Counted from the first letter of the stretch, positions 1 through 6,367 are shown. The stretch: DNA of 8,002 nt from JBKHBQ01 sp046542305 (GCA_046542305.1 JBKHBQ010000184.1:1-8002); one strand, 5' to 3'. The notes: a model not told the origin generated them from the sequence alone. Numbers and translations are program-made.

Positions 1-359
1 CCTGCGGCTTCGAGGCAGCCCGGACAGGCCTGAATAATAATGCCTTTTTCGATGAGTTTTTTCAATTGCCCGTGCGATCCCGGAAATTGTGCGTAGCTCA
101 GGTCGGGTGCATCTTTTACCAGTACCTCCACACCTTCGATGTCGAAATACATCAGCACATCATGATCTTCTGAAATCATCTCTGCCATTTTCAGGGCCAT
201 CAGCACACGATGCGGATCGGCACTGGTGACATGGATGAACATCCCGTCGCGGATTTCGGTTTGCTGTGCCTGTTGTTCCAGTTCAGCAATTTCATCGGAT
301 TGCTGTGTGCACCCCATCAATATGACTGCAAGCATCAGGGAGAGTAATAATTTTTTCAT
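1..359 (-). CDS. DsrE-family lipoprotein, 3' end cut by window edge
   Basis: The frame opens with ATG at 357-359 and stays open to the left edge, giving 119 complete codons; the C-terminus lies outside. Residues 1-16 form a lipoprotein signal (MKK, then a hydrophobic stretch) ending in the lipobox LMGC with Cys17, so the product is probably tethered in the periplasm or outer membrane. After an acidic, Gln-rich linker (about 18-37) comes a Rossmann-like domain: FIHVTSADPHRVLMALKMAE, then a strand with YFDIEGVEVL, then IEKGIIIQACPGCLEAAG. This order and the late Cys pair (Cys112-Pro-Gly-Cys115) fit the DsrE/DsrF-like family (sulfur relay and related small proteins). The family is normally cytoplasmic, so the lipobox is notable. 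It lies 36 bp behind the HMA lipoprotein gene and is probably co-transcribed with it. Function is not known; persulfide or thiol chemistry, or metal binding through CPGC, are guesses. Family call fairly sure, role unsure. Confidence 0.72.
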   Translation of the reverse strand, partial: MKKLLLSLMLAVILMGCTQQSDEIAELEQQAQQTEIRDGMFIHVTSADPHRVLMALKMAEMISEDHDVLMYFDIEGVEVLVKDAPDLSYAQFPGSHGQLKKLIEKGIIIQACPGCLEAA

Positions 360-395
360 TTCTATCTGATTTTGAGAATTTGCTGATTGAACCGG

Positions 396-755
396 TTAGC
401 GGGGAACCTCTTCAAAGTCGATGGCTGTGTAGCCTTTATCGTTAATGGCAGCCTGCATTTCTGCAAATGAGGTTTTGGTTTTGTCGAATGTTACCACCGC
501 CGTGGAATCGGTATGTGAGGCTTTTACTTCTTTTACGCCGGCCAGTTGCCCGACAGCCGTCTGGACGGTGCGTTCGCATCCGCTGCAGGTCATGCCGTGT
601 ACCTCAATTTCGATGGTTTTGAGGTTTGCCGGATCGAAGTTTACCTGTTCGCTGGCGTCTTCGGAAGTTTCCTGTGATCCTGAATTTCCGGCACAGGACC
701 AGATTGCCGTAACGATGAAAATGATGACGAAGACTCTGGTAAAGAATAATTTCAT
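396..755 (-). CDS. Heavy-metal-associated (HMA) domain lipoprotein, putative periplasmic copper-binding protein
   Basis: A 119-residue protein with a lipoprotein signal: MKLFFTR, a hydrophobic core, then the lipobox IWSC with Cys21. A polar linker rich in Ser, Glu and Gln (22-45) leads to one HMA domain at about 46-115. Its metal loop is GMTCSGC (Cys57, Cys60), the canonical MTCxxC of CopZ, Atx1 and MerP-type proteins. The beta-alpha-beta-beta-alpha-beta pattern is visible, with GVKEVKAS, STAVVTFD and INDKGYTA in the expected order. Known family role: binding and handing over Cu(I) or another soft metal. The lipid anchor implies action outside the cytoplasm, where a CopZ-like protein would not work; inferred role is scavenging or delivering copper near the oxidase. 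The ATG at 753-755 is chosen over an in-frame TTG three codons upstream because it directly precedes the KLFF signal. It is first in a two-gene minus-strand unit and divergent from the SCO/oxidase operon. Confidence 0.85.
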   Translation of the reverse strand: MKLFFTRVFVIIFIVTAIWSCAGNSGSQETSEDASEQVNFDPANLKTIEIEVHGMTCSGCERTVQTAVGQLAGVKEVKASHTDSTAVVTFDKTKTSFAEMQAAINDKGYTAIDFEEVPR

Positions 756-823
756 ATTAATCAAGGTAAAGGTTAGAGATTAATCTGAATTTTAATTTCC
801 AATATTAATTAAAAATTTAAGAC

Positions 824-831
824 CAAAAATA
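824..831 (-). promoter_or_regulatory. Candidate Bacteroidota -7 box for the HMA/DsrE unit
   Basis: Read on the minus strand this is TATTTTTG, an exact match to the Bacteroidota -7 consensus TAnnTTTG. It would start transcription near 817 and leave a leader of about 60 bases before the ATG at 755. No good TTTG -33 element sits at the usual distance; the nearest similar sequence, TTTAG, is 24 bp upstream and belongs to a palindrome. The poor -33 box suggests a regulated promoter. A second TAnnTTTG match on this strand at 895-902 has no -33 partner. Confidence 0.45.
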
Positions 832-842
832 CTTTAATATAA

Positions 843-861
843 ATTTAGAGTGCGTCTAAAT
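843..861. promoter_or_regulatory. Perfect 7-bp-arm inverted repeat, candidate operator
   Basis: The sequence is ATTTAGA, five bases GTGCG, then TCTAAAT: a perfect dyad with 7-bp arms and a 5-bp spacer, 19 bp in all. Its centre is about 35 bp upstream of the start site inferred for the HMA gene, on the -33 region of that promoter, and it lies roughly 270 bp from the oxidase promoter. This fits binding by a dimeric regulator acting on the HMA/DsrE unit. The regulator family cannot be named from the site alone, and no regulator gene is in the window. Confidence 0.4.
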
Positions 862-1086
862 GGAGGTATTTTGAGATTTTTAACAAATCCTAAACAAATA
901 TATTTTTGTGTTTCAGGCTGCGCTCCTGCATTAAAAAATTCTTAAAACAGTATTTTTCAATCCGCTATGTGCGCAGACAAAAAATGGATAAAAATCCGGG
1001 TTTGCTTTTTGGCTGGCTTTGTTCACACAAAATATCCGCTCTGGTCAAATTTTTATCCGGAATGAACAATCCGAGCGAATAATGAT

Positions 1087-1116
1087 TTTGTAATGTAATT
1101 ATTTTACCTATTTTTG
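1087..1116 (+). promoter_or_regulatory. Bacteroidota sigma-70-type promoter of the SCO/caa3 operon
   Basis: TTTG at 1087-1090 is followed after 18 bp by TATTTTTG at 1109-1116. This matches the known Bacteroidota promoter form (TTTG, about 17-20 bp, TAnnTTTG) with no mismatch in the fixed positions. Transcription should begin near 1122, leaving a leader of about 38 bases before the SCO start codon. It is the only strong plus-strand promoter seen ahead of the operon, so it probably drives all six genes. Confidence 0.7.
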
Positions 1117-1159
1117 AGCAGTATTTCAGTACTCAACTGATTAAATTATGATCTAATCT

Positions 1160-1957
1160 ATGAGATTTCAGGTACTAACGCTTTTTGGACTGTTTTTTAT
1201 TTTTACAAACACCCTTCATGCACAGGCAGATTACGCTGTGGACAGCACCGGCGAGCTGCTCGGCATTTATGAAAAACTTGATCAGTACGTTCCTGACAGC
1301 GTGTATTTCTACAACGAGGAAGGTGAGCTGGTGAATTTTAAGAACATGGTGGATAAACCCACCATTGTTACGATGGTGTATTTTACCTGCCCGGGCATTT
1401 GCAGTCCGCTGCTGGACGGGATTGCCGACGTGATTGGTAAAACCGACCTCGAACTGGGAAAGGATTACCAGGTGCTTACCGTCAGTTTTAATGAACTGGA
1501 AACCCCTGAGCTTGCCAAATCGAAGAAGAAGAATTATGTAAAGCAGGTAAGGAAGGAGATCGACGAAAGCCACTGGCAATGGATGACCGGCGACAGCGCC
1601 AGCATTCATAAACTTACCAACAGCATGGGTTATCGTTTTAAACGCGAAGGCAACGATTTTATCCACGCTGCCGCCATCATGGTACTGAGCCCCGAAGGGA
1701 AGATTACACGCTACCTGTACGGCACTTACTTCCTGCCTTTTGATTTGAAGATGGCGATTGTGGAGGCCGCCGAAGGACGTTCCGGCCCCACCATCAACAA
1801 AATATTAAACTATTGCTTCAGCTACGATCCGGAAGGGAAGAAATATGTATTTAACATTACAAAGGTGGCCGGAACCATTATCCTGGTTTTTGCCGTCGGG
1901 CTTCTGCTCTATCTGATCCTCAGCAAACGCAAAAGACTAGTTCATAAATCTGCATAA
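1160..1957 (+). CDS. SCO1/SenC family copper chaperone for cytochrome c oxidase
   Basis: A 265-residue thioredoxin-fold copper metallochaperone that loads or reduces the CuA site of subunit II. A signal peptide ends near THA-QADY (about residues 1-21). The soluble domain starts around residue 27. Its copper motif FTCPGIC gives Cys77 and Cys81 (CxxxC), and the third ligand is likely His169 in FIHAAAIMVLSPEG, the usual place of the SCO histidine. A membrane helix at about 236-255 followed by SKRKR anchors the C-terminus with a cytoplasmic tail; many SCO proteins instead have only an N-terminal anchor. The ATG at 1160 directly precedes the signal peptide; there is no clear Shine-Dalgarno sequence, as is common in this phylum. 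It is the first gene of the oxidase operon, 18 bp before subunit I, which supports a dedicated assembly role. Family assignment is firm. Confidence 0.93.
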   Translation: MRFQVLTLFGLFFIFTNTLHAQADYAVDSTGELLGIYEKLDQYVPDSVYFYNEEGELVNFKNMVDKPTIVTMVYFTCPGICSPLLDGIADVIGKTDLELGKDYQVLTVSFNELETPELAKSKKKNYVKQVRKEIDESHWQWMTGDSASIHKLTNSMGYRFKREGNDFIHAAAIMVLSPEGKITRYLYGTYFLPFDLKMAIVEAAEGRSGPTINKILNYCFSYDPEGKKYVFNITKVAGTIILVFAVGLLLYLILSKRKRLVHKSA

Positions 1958-1975
1958 TCATAAACCTATCCGGAA

Positions 1976-3613
1976 ATGACAGCTACACCACAGTCGCAAT
2001 CGTACGTTGATTTCTACGATGTGAAAAAGGGCATTCTGTCGTGGCTCACAACCCACGACCATAAGCGCATTGCCCTGCTTTACCTTTACACCATTTCGGC
2101 CTTTTTTGTGGTGGCCTTTATCCTGGGCCTGCTCATGCGCCTCGAACTGATTGCTCCGGGGCAGACCATCATGGATCCGCAGACCTATAACGAGGTGTTT
2201 ACCCTCCACGGGGTCATCATGATCTTCTTGTTCATCATCCCGGGCATTCCGGCCATTTTCGGCAACTTCGCCCTACCAATGATGATCGGTGCACCCGATG
2301 TGGCCTTCCCGCGGATCAACCTGCTATCGTGGTACCTTTATATGCTCGGCGGAGCGCTTGCCCTATCCACGCTGCTCTTCGGCGAAGGCCCTGCCGATAC
2401 CGGCTGGACCTTTTATGCTCCTTATAGCGTAAAGACGGGCACCAACGTTACGGTGGCTGTGCTGGCTGCCTTTGTACTTGGCTTTTCGTCCATTCTGACG
2501 GGCCTCAACTTTATTGTGACCATGCACCAGATGCGTGCACCGGGGATGACGTGGTTCAGAATGCCGCTGTTTCCGTGGGCACTGTATGCCACTTCATGGA
2601 TTCAGGTGTTGGCCACCCCGATCGTGGGGATCACCCTGCTGATGATCGTGGCCGAACGATCGCTGGGCATCGGACTGTTCGACCCTGCTCTGGGCGGCGA
2701 CCCGGTTTTGTACCAGCACCTCTTCTGGATTTATTCGCATCCTGCGGTATATATTATGGTGTTGCCGGCCATGGGGGTGGTTTCGGAAACCATCCCGGTG
2801 TTTGTCAAGAAATCGATTTTCGGATATAAAATAATTGTGTACTCCAGCATTGCCATTGCCTTTATCGGTTATTTCGTTTGGGGGCACCATATGTTTACAT
2901 CGGGGATGAGCGGCCCTGCGCGGGTGATCTTCTCTATCCTGACGTTCCTTGTGGCTATTCCCAGCGCCGTGAAAGTGTTCAACTGGGTGGCGACACTGTA
3001 CAAAGGCGCCATCGACGTGAAAACACCGCTTTTATATGCCCTGGCATTTATTTTCCAATTTACCATCGGCGGCCTCACGGGCCTGGTAGTGGGAGCGCTG
3101 GCCACCGATATTCACGTACACGACACCTATTTCGTGGTGGGTCATTTCCATTATGTGATGTTCGGCGGAACCGGATTCGGCTTCCTGGGAGCGATTTACT
3201 TCTGGTACCCTAAAATTTTTGGAAGAATGTACAATGTGAAATGGGCCAACATCGGGTTTACCATTTTCTTTATCGGCTTTAACCTGGTTTATTTCCCGAT
3301 GCTGGTACTCGGAATCATGGGTATGCCGCGCCGGTACTATGATTACCTGCCCGAATTTACGCTCCCCAACCAGATATCTACAGTAGGTTCGTGGGTGCTT
3401 GCCATCGGGCTGATCGTCATCATTACCAACCTGATCAGGGGACGCAAGGGGCCGAAAGCACCGCCCAATCCCTGGAATTCAGTAACACTCGACTGGACGC
3501 ACACACAATCTCCGCCAACCCTCTACAATTTTGAAAAAACACCGGAAGTTACACAAGGACCATACGACTACACCAATTACGAAGATTACATCAAAAAAGC
3601 ATCAAATAAATAA
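1976..3613 (+). CDS. ctaD: caa3-type cytochrome c oxidase subunit I, A2-type heme-copper oxidase
   Basis: The catalytic subunit, 545 residues with about 12 membrane helices, normal for the family. Heme a ligands are His78 (FTLHGVIM) and His392; the heme a3 ligand is His390 (VVGHFHYVMFGG). CuB ligands are His255 (YSHPAVY), His304 and His305 (WGHHMF), with Tyr259 as the probable His-Tyr cross-link. The K-channel lysine is Lys333 (AIPSAVKVFNW). D-channel entry residues are present (Asp108 in GAPDVAFPR, Asn115), but the glutamate of GHPEVY is missing: the motif is YSHPAVY, with Tyr253 and Ser254 before the His. This is the hallmark of A2 oxidases such as those of Rhodothermus and Thermus caa3, where the Tyr-Ser pair is thought to replace the glutamate in proton transfer. 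The enzyme reduces O2 to water and pumps protons. It follows SCO by 18 bp and precedes subunit III by 7 bp. Very sure of identity; A2 type from the motif. Confidence 0.97.
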   Translation: MTATPQSQSYVDFYDVKKGILSWLTTHDHKRIALLYLYTISAFFVVAFILGLLMRLELIAPGQTIMDPQTYNEVFTLHGVIMIFLFIIPGIPAIFGNFALPMMIGAPDVAFPRINLLSWYLYMLGGALALSTLLFGEGPADTGWTFYAPYSVKTGTNVTVAVLAAFVLGFSSILTGLNFIVTMHQMRAPGMTWFRMPLFPWALYATSWIQVLATPIVGITLLMIVAERSLGIGLFDPALGGDPVLYQHLFWIYSHPAVYIMVLPAMGVVSETIPVFVKKSIFGYKIIVYSSIAIAFIGYFVWGHHMFTSGMSGPARVIFSILTFLVAIPSAVKVFNWVATLYKGAIDVKTPLLYALAFIFQFTIGGLTGLVVGALATDIHVHDTYFVVGHFHYVMFGGTGFGFLGAIYFWYPKIFGRMYNVKWANIGFTIFFIGFNLVYFPMLVLGIMGMPRRYYDYLPEFTLPNQISTVGSWVLAIGLIVIITNLIRGRKGPKAPPNPWNSVTLDWTHTQSPPTLYNFEKTPEVTQGPYDYTNYEDYIKKASNK

Positions 3614-3620
3614 TTGAAGC

Positions 3621-4244
3621 ATGAGCACAGAAGCAGTATCTCACGACCACCCGGTACATTTCGATGCCTACGGAAAAAAGCTGGGCATGTGGTTGTTCCT
3701 GTTTACCGAATTGCTTTTGTTCGGTGGGCTCTTCATCGTGTATGCCACTTACCGCTTTATGCATCCGGAGGCTTTTCATGAAGGATCGGCTGAGCTGAAT
3801 TTAATTGTAGGTGCCATCAACACTGTAATTCTGCTCACCAGCAGCCTGACGGTGGCTTTATCGATCACGGCAATTCAGAAAGGAGAGATTAAAAAATCCA
3901 TTTACCTTATCCTGGCCACCATAGGATTTGCGCTGGCATTTATGGTAAACAAGTATTTTGAGTGGCTCTCCAAATACGAGCATGGGTTGTTTCCCGGGCA
4001 GGAGCATTACAAAGAACTCAGCCACGGCGAAGCACAGTTTTTCAACCTGTATTTCTTTATGACCGGGTTGCATGCCATTCACGTGATTGTTGGTGCCATC
4101 CTGTTGCTGGTCATCGCATGGTACATCAAAAAAGGCACCATCAACAAAGACCGATTTGTATACCTCGAAAATGGCGGCCTTTACTGGCACCTGGTGGATG
4201 TGATCTGGATTTACCTGTTTCCGTTGTTCTATTTAATTATCTGA
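3621..4244 (+). CDS. ctaE: Cytochrome c oxidase subunit III
   Basis: A 207-residue integral membrane protein with about five predicted helices (near 21-43, 60-82, 93-113, 142-168 and 185-206), the short form of COX3 that lacks the first two helices of the mitochondrial type. Family marks are GMWLFLFTELLLFGG near the N-terminus with Glu30 inside the first helix, KYFEW at 111-115, FFMTGLHAIHVIVG with His151 and His154, and the closing YWHLVDVIWIYLFPLFYL at 188-205. Subunit III has no redox centre; it stabilises subunit I and helps proton uptake on the D-channel side. The ATG at 3621 follows the stop of subunit I by 7 bp, so translation is likely coupled. A His/Asp-rich N-terminal stretch (SHDHPVHFD) precedes the first helix. 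Identity is firm. Confidence 0.95.
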   Translation: MSTEAVSHDHPVHFDAYGKKLGMWLFLFTELLLFGGLFIVYATYRFMHPEAFHEGSAELNLIVGAINTVILLTSSLTVALSITAIQKGEIKKSIYLILATIGFALAFMVNKYFEWLSKYEHGLFPGQEHYKELSHGEAQFFNLYFFMTGLHAIHVIVGAILLLVIAWYIKKGTINKDRFVYLENGGLYWHLVDVIWIYLFPLFYLII

Positions 4245-4255
4245 TCAAAAAAAAA

Positions 4256-4552
4256 ATGAGTCATATGGCAGAAGAGCATAATGGACATATAGTCGATTAC
4301 AAATTCAACATCCTGGTCTGGATCGATCTGCTGATCTTTACACTGATCACCATCGAAATTGCAGCATTCGATTTCCGGGCGCTGACCGTGGTGGTGGCAC
4401 TGGTGGTGGCTACCATTAAAACTTATCTGGTGGTGACCTATTTTATGCACCTCAGGTTCGAGAACCTGTTTTTGCGCTCCATCGTCATCGGAGTGACGGT
4501 GCTGTTTATCGCTTTAATGGTCTTTTTGTTTTCTGATTATCTTTATTTTTAA
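4256..4552 (+). CDS. Cytochrome c oxidase subunit IV (prokaryotic COX4 family)
   Basis: A 98-residue protein with three predicted membrane helices (about 17-37, 41-62 and 72-93). The signature KTYLVVTYFMHLRFE (Lys55, His65, Glu69) is typical of small bacterial subunit IV proteins, which stabilise the I/III core. The N-terminus is hydrophilic (MSHMAEEHNGHIVDYK). The ATG at 4256 is preferred over ATG 4265 three codons later because it sits 11 bp after the subunit III stop; either start is possible. A run of ten A residues (4247-4256) runs into the start codon and may serve as an A-rich translation enhancer in place of a Shine-Dalgarno site. The reading frame is open far upstream through subunit III, but that part has no subunit-like composition. 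Family call is confident from motif and operon position. Confidence 0.9.
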   Translation: MSHMAEEHNGHIVDYKFNILVWIDLLIFTLITIEIAAFDFRALTVVVALVVATIKTYLVVTYFMHLRFENLFLRSIVIGVTVLFIALMVFLFSDYLYF

Positions 4553-4572
4553 AATACTAAGAACCAAATCAA

Positions 4573-5502
4573 ATGAGTGGAGCATCAAATTTTGCCGAAG
4601 GTGTCGATCTGGCGTTTTACGTAATTCTGGGGATATCGTTGTTTTTCCTGATTGGGATCACGGTAGTGATGGTTTATTTTGTAATCAGGTACAATAAAAA
4701 AAGGCATCCTATCGCGGATACCTCAATTACTGGGAGCGTGAAACTGGAGATCATCTGGACGGCGATTCCGCTGGTGCTGGTGCTGGTGATGTTTTATTAC
4801 GGCTGGGCCGGATTTGCTCCCATGCGTAATGTGCCCGACGACGCCATCCCTGTAAAAGCCATTGCCAGAATGTGGAGCTGGACTTTTGAATACGCAAATG
4901 GAAAAAAGAGTGACAAACTGATAATGCCCAAGGGCCAGCCAGTGAAACTCGACCTGATTTCGGTAGACGTGTTGCACAGCCTTTACATTCCTGCTTTCAG
5001 GGTGAAGGAGGATGTGGTTCCGGGACGGAATAATTACATGTGGTTCACTGCCAATCATGAGGGTTCGTACGATCTGCTTTGTGCCGAGTATTGCGGGTTG
5101 CGGCATGCTTACATGCTTACTACTGTGGAAGTGGTTAGTGATGAGGAATGGGACGAGTGGATGGAAACCCCTGAAGGCGAAAGTGAGCTCGATAAGGTGG
5201 ATGCCGGTTTCAACATAATTAAAATGAATGGTTGCGTTGCGTGCCACTCGTCCGATGGCACCAAACTGGTGGCAAACAGCTTTAAGGGCATCTGGGGCGA
5301 GCAGCGTGAAGTGATCGAGAATGGAGAGCAGCAAACCGTGACGGTGGATGCCGATTACATCAGGGAATCGATTTATGAGCCGGACGCCCAGGTGGTGGTC
5401 GGTTTCAACGAAGGATTGATGCCTTCCTACGAAGGGCAGATCTCCGAAGAAGAAATGAATCATATTATTGAATATATTAAGTCGCTGGGAAGTAATGAAT
5501 AA
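4573..5502 (+). CDS. ctaC: Cytochrome c oxidase subunit II with CuA domain and fused C-terminal cytochrome c
   Basis: A 309-residue electron-entry subunit. Two helices (about 13-38 and 58-78) anchor it, and no lipobox or cleavable signal is visible. The periplasmic cupredoxin domain (about 92-190) has the aromatic patch WSWTFEY at 101-107 and the full CuA set: His135 (VDVLHSLYIPAFRVKEDVVP), Cys170, Glu172, Cys174, His178 and Met181 (CAEYCGLRHAYM). A fused monoheme cytochrome c follows at about 208-306, with CVACH (Cys221, Cys224, His225) and the likely axial Met283 in GLMPSY. This fusion defines the caa3 type: the attached heme takes electrons from a quinol dehydrogenase or soluble carrier and passes them to CuA, then to heme a in subunit I. 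Between heme motif and Met there is an acidic stretch. The gene comes fifth in the operon, 20 bp after subunit IV, whereas subunit II usually leads. Identity is firm. Confidence 0.96.
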   Translation: MSGASNFAEGVDLAFYVILGISLFFLIGITVVMVYFVIRYNKKRHPIADTSITGSVKLEIIWTAIPLVLVLVMFYYGWAGFAPMRNVPDDAIPVKAIARMWSWTFEYANGKKSDKLIMPKGQPVKLDLISVDVLHSLYIPAFRVKEDVVPGRNNYMWFTANHEGSYDLLCAEYCGLRHAYMLTTVEVVSDEEWDEWMETPEGESELDKVDAGFNIIKMNGCVACHSSDGTKLVANSFKGIWGEQREVIENGEQQTVTVDADYIRESIYEPDAQVVVGFNEGLMPSYEGQISEEEMNHIIEYIKSLGSNE

Positions 5503-6361
5503 TGCCGTAACCAGATCGTTCCGTTTGTTTGCCGAACTGAGCAAGATTAAAATACCCTTTGCGGTATCGATCAGTTCGTTAACGGGCTATCTGGTGTACA
5601 ATGGCGCCTTCGATGCCGGGGCATGGATTTCCACGCTCGGTGTTTTTGTACTGGCTTCCGGTTCGGCAGCTCTGAATCAGTTTCAGGAGCATCGCTACGA
5701 TGCCAGAATGCGGCGCACCATGAACCGTCCCATCCCAAGCGGGCGCTTTTCGGCTGCGGCCACGCTGGTATTTGCCATTCTTACCTCGGCTGCCGGTGCA
5801 GCCATCCTGTATTTTGGTTCCGGCATCACCGCCTGCCTGATAGGTTTGCTTACGCTTTTCTGGTACAACGGCATTTACACCCCGATGAAACGGGTTACCG
5901 CTTTTGCGGTACTGGCGGGAGCCTTTGTAGGAGCTTTCCCGCCGATGATCGGATGGACAGCCGCCGGCGGGTACGTGTTTGATCCGGTGATCGTGGTCAT
6001 CGCATCACTGTTGTTCATCTGGCAGGTGCCGCACTTTATCCTGCTACTGCTCAAATTCGGAAAGGAATATGAGGTGGCAGGTTTTTCCTCGCTGACCTCA
6101 ATTTTTTCGGAAAGCCAGCTCAAACAACTGATTTTTGTATGGATTCTGGCCACAGCATTTGCCGTTATCATGATTCCGGTAATGGGGGTAATCTCTTCTA
6201 AAGTGATCATCGGTGCGCTGCTGGTTTCTTCCCTTTGGCTGGTGGTGACCTTTTTTCAGCTAATGCGCAAAAATGAATTCAACCTTCGAAAAGCTTTTAT
6301 GCAAATCAATTTGTTTTTAATGCTGGTGCTGATCCTGTTTTCCATCGACAGCCTGCTTTGA
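5495..6361 (+). CDS. ctaB: Protoheme IX farnesyltransferase (heme O synthase), UbiA superfamily
   Basis: A 288-residue membrane prenyltransferase with about nine helices that transfers farnesyl to heme B to give heme O, the precursor of heme A. The first metal-diphosphate motif is NQFQEHRYDARMRRTMNRP (Asn61, Glu65, Asp69, Asn77-Arg-Pro); the common form is NxxxDxxxD, so Glu65 replaces the first Asp. Other family marks are YNGIYTPMKR (Tyr128, Lys132), GAFVGAFPPMIGW at 142-154, and WQVPHFILLLLKFGKEYEVAG at about 176-196. The ATG at 5495 overlaps the end of subunit II by 8 bp, which implies translational coupling; an in-frame TTG at 5468 would add nine residues but lies deeper in subunit II and is less likely. 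A weak GGGAAG precedes the ATG. No heme A synthase gene (ctaA) accompanies it here. Family assignment is strong; UbiA relatives of other substrate range are unlikely in this operon. Confidence 0.93.
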   Translation: MNNAVTRSFRLFAELSKIKIPFAVSISSLTGYLVYNGAFDAGAWISTLGVFVLASGSAALNQFQEHRYDARMRRTMNRPIPSGRFSAAATLVFAILTSAAGAAILYFGSGITACLIGLLTLFWYNGIYTPMKRVTAFAVLAGAFVGAFPPMIGWTAAGGYVFDPVIVVIASLLFIWQVPHFILLLLKFGKEYEVAGFSSLTSIFSESQLKQLIFVWILATAFAVIMIPVMGVISSKVIIGALLVSSLWLVVTFFQLMRKNEFNLRKAFMQINLFLMLVLILFSIDSLL

Positions 6362-6367
6362 TATTTC

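Larger units (their letters stand above)
756..1159. other. Divergent AT-rich intergenic control region
   Basis: About 400 bp without a convincing gene. It separates the minus-strand HMA/DsrE pair from the plus-strand oxidase operon and holds one candidate promoter per strand, a palindrome at 843-861 and a run of repeated ATCCG pentamers at 960-1073. The sequence is clearly more AT-rich than the flanking genes. No RNA gene or open frame of credible composition was seen on either strand. Confidence 0.8.

Noticed and set aside
445..783. Plus-strand open frame of 112 codons
   Set aside because: It lies opposite the HMA lipoprotein gene, whose protein has clear motifs and a signal peptide. The plus-strand product has no recognisable features.
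894..909. AT-rich near-palindrome ACAAATATATTTTTGT with TAnnTTTG matches on both strands
   Set aside because: Neither strand has a TTTG element at a proper distance, and AT-rich spacers produce such matches often.
1148..1156. Two-codon frame ATG-ATC-TAA just before the SCO start
   Set aside because: It could be a start-stop element, but such short strings are common by chance and nothing else supports regulation here.
2551..3213. Several short plus- and minus-strand frames inside subunit I
   Set aside because: They are shadows of the conserved subunit I frame, with no start context or domain.
3962..4255. Upstream extension of the subunit IV frame into subunit III
   Set aside because: It overlaps conserved subunit III sequence, and its translation lacks membrane or oxidase features. 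The real start is at 4256 or possibly 4265.
4723..5544. Long minus-strand open frame of 273 codons
   Set aside because: It is antisense to subunit II, which has complete CuA and heme c motifs. The antisense product is His-rich with no domain pattern.
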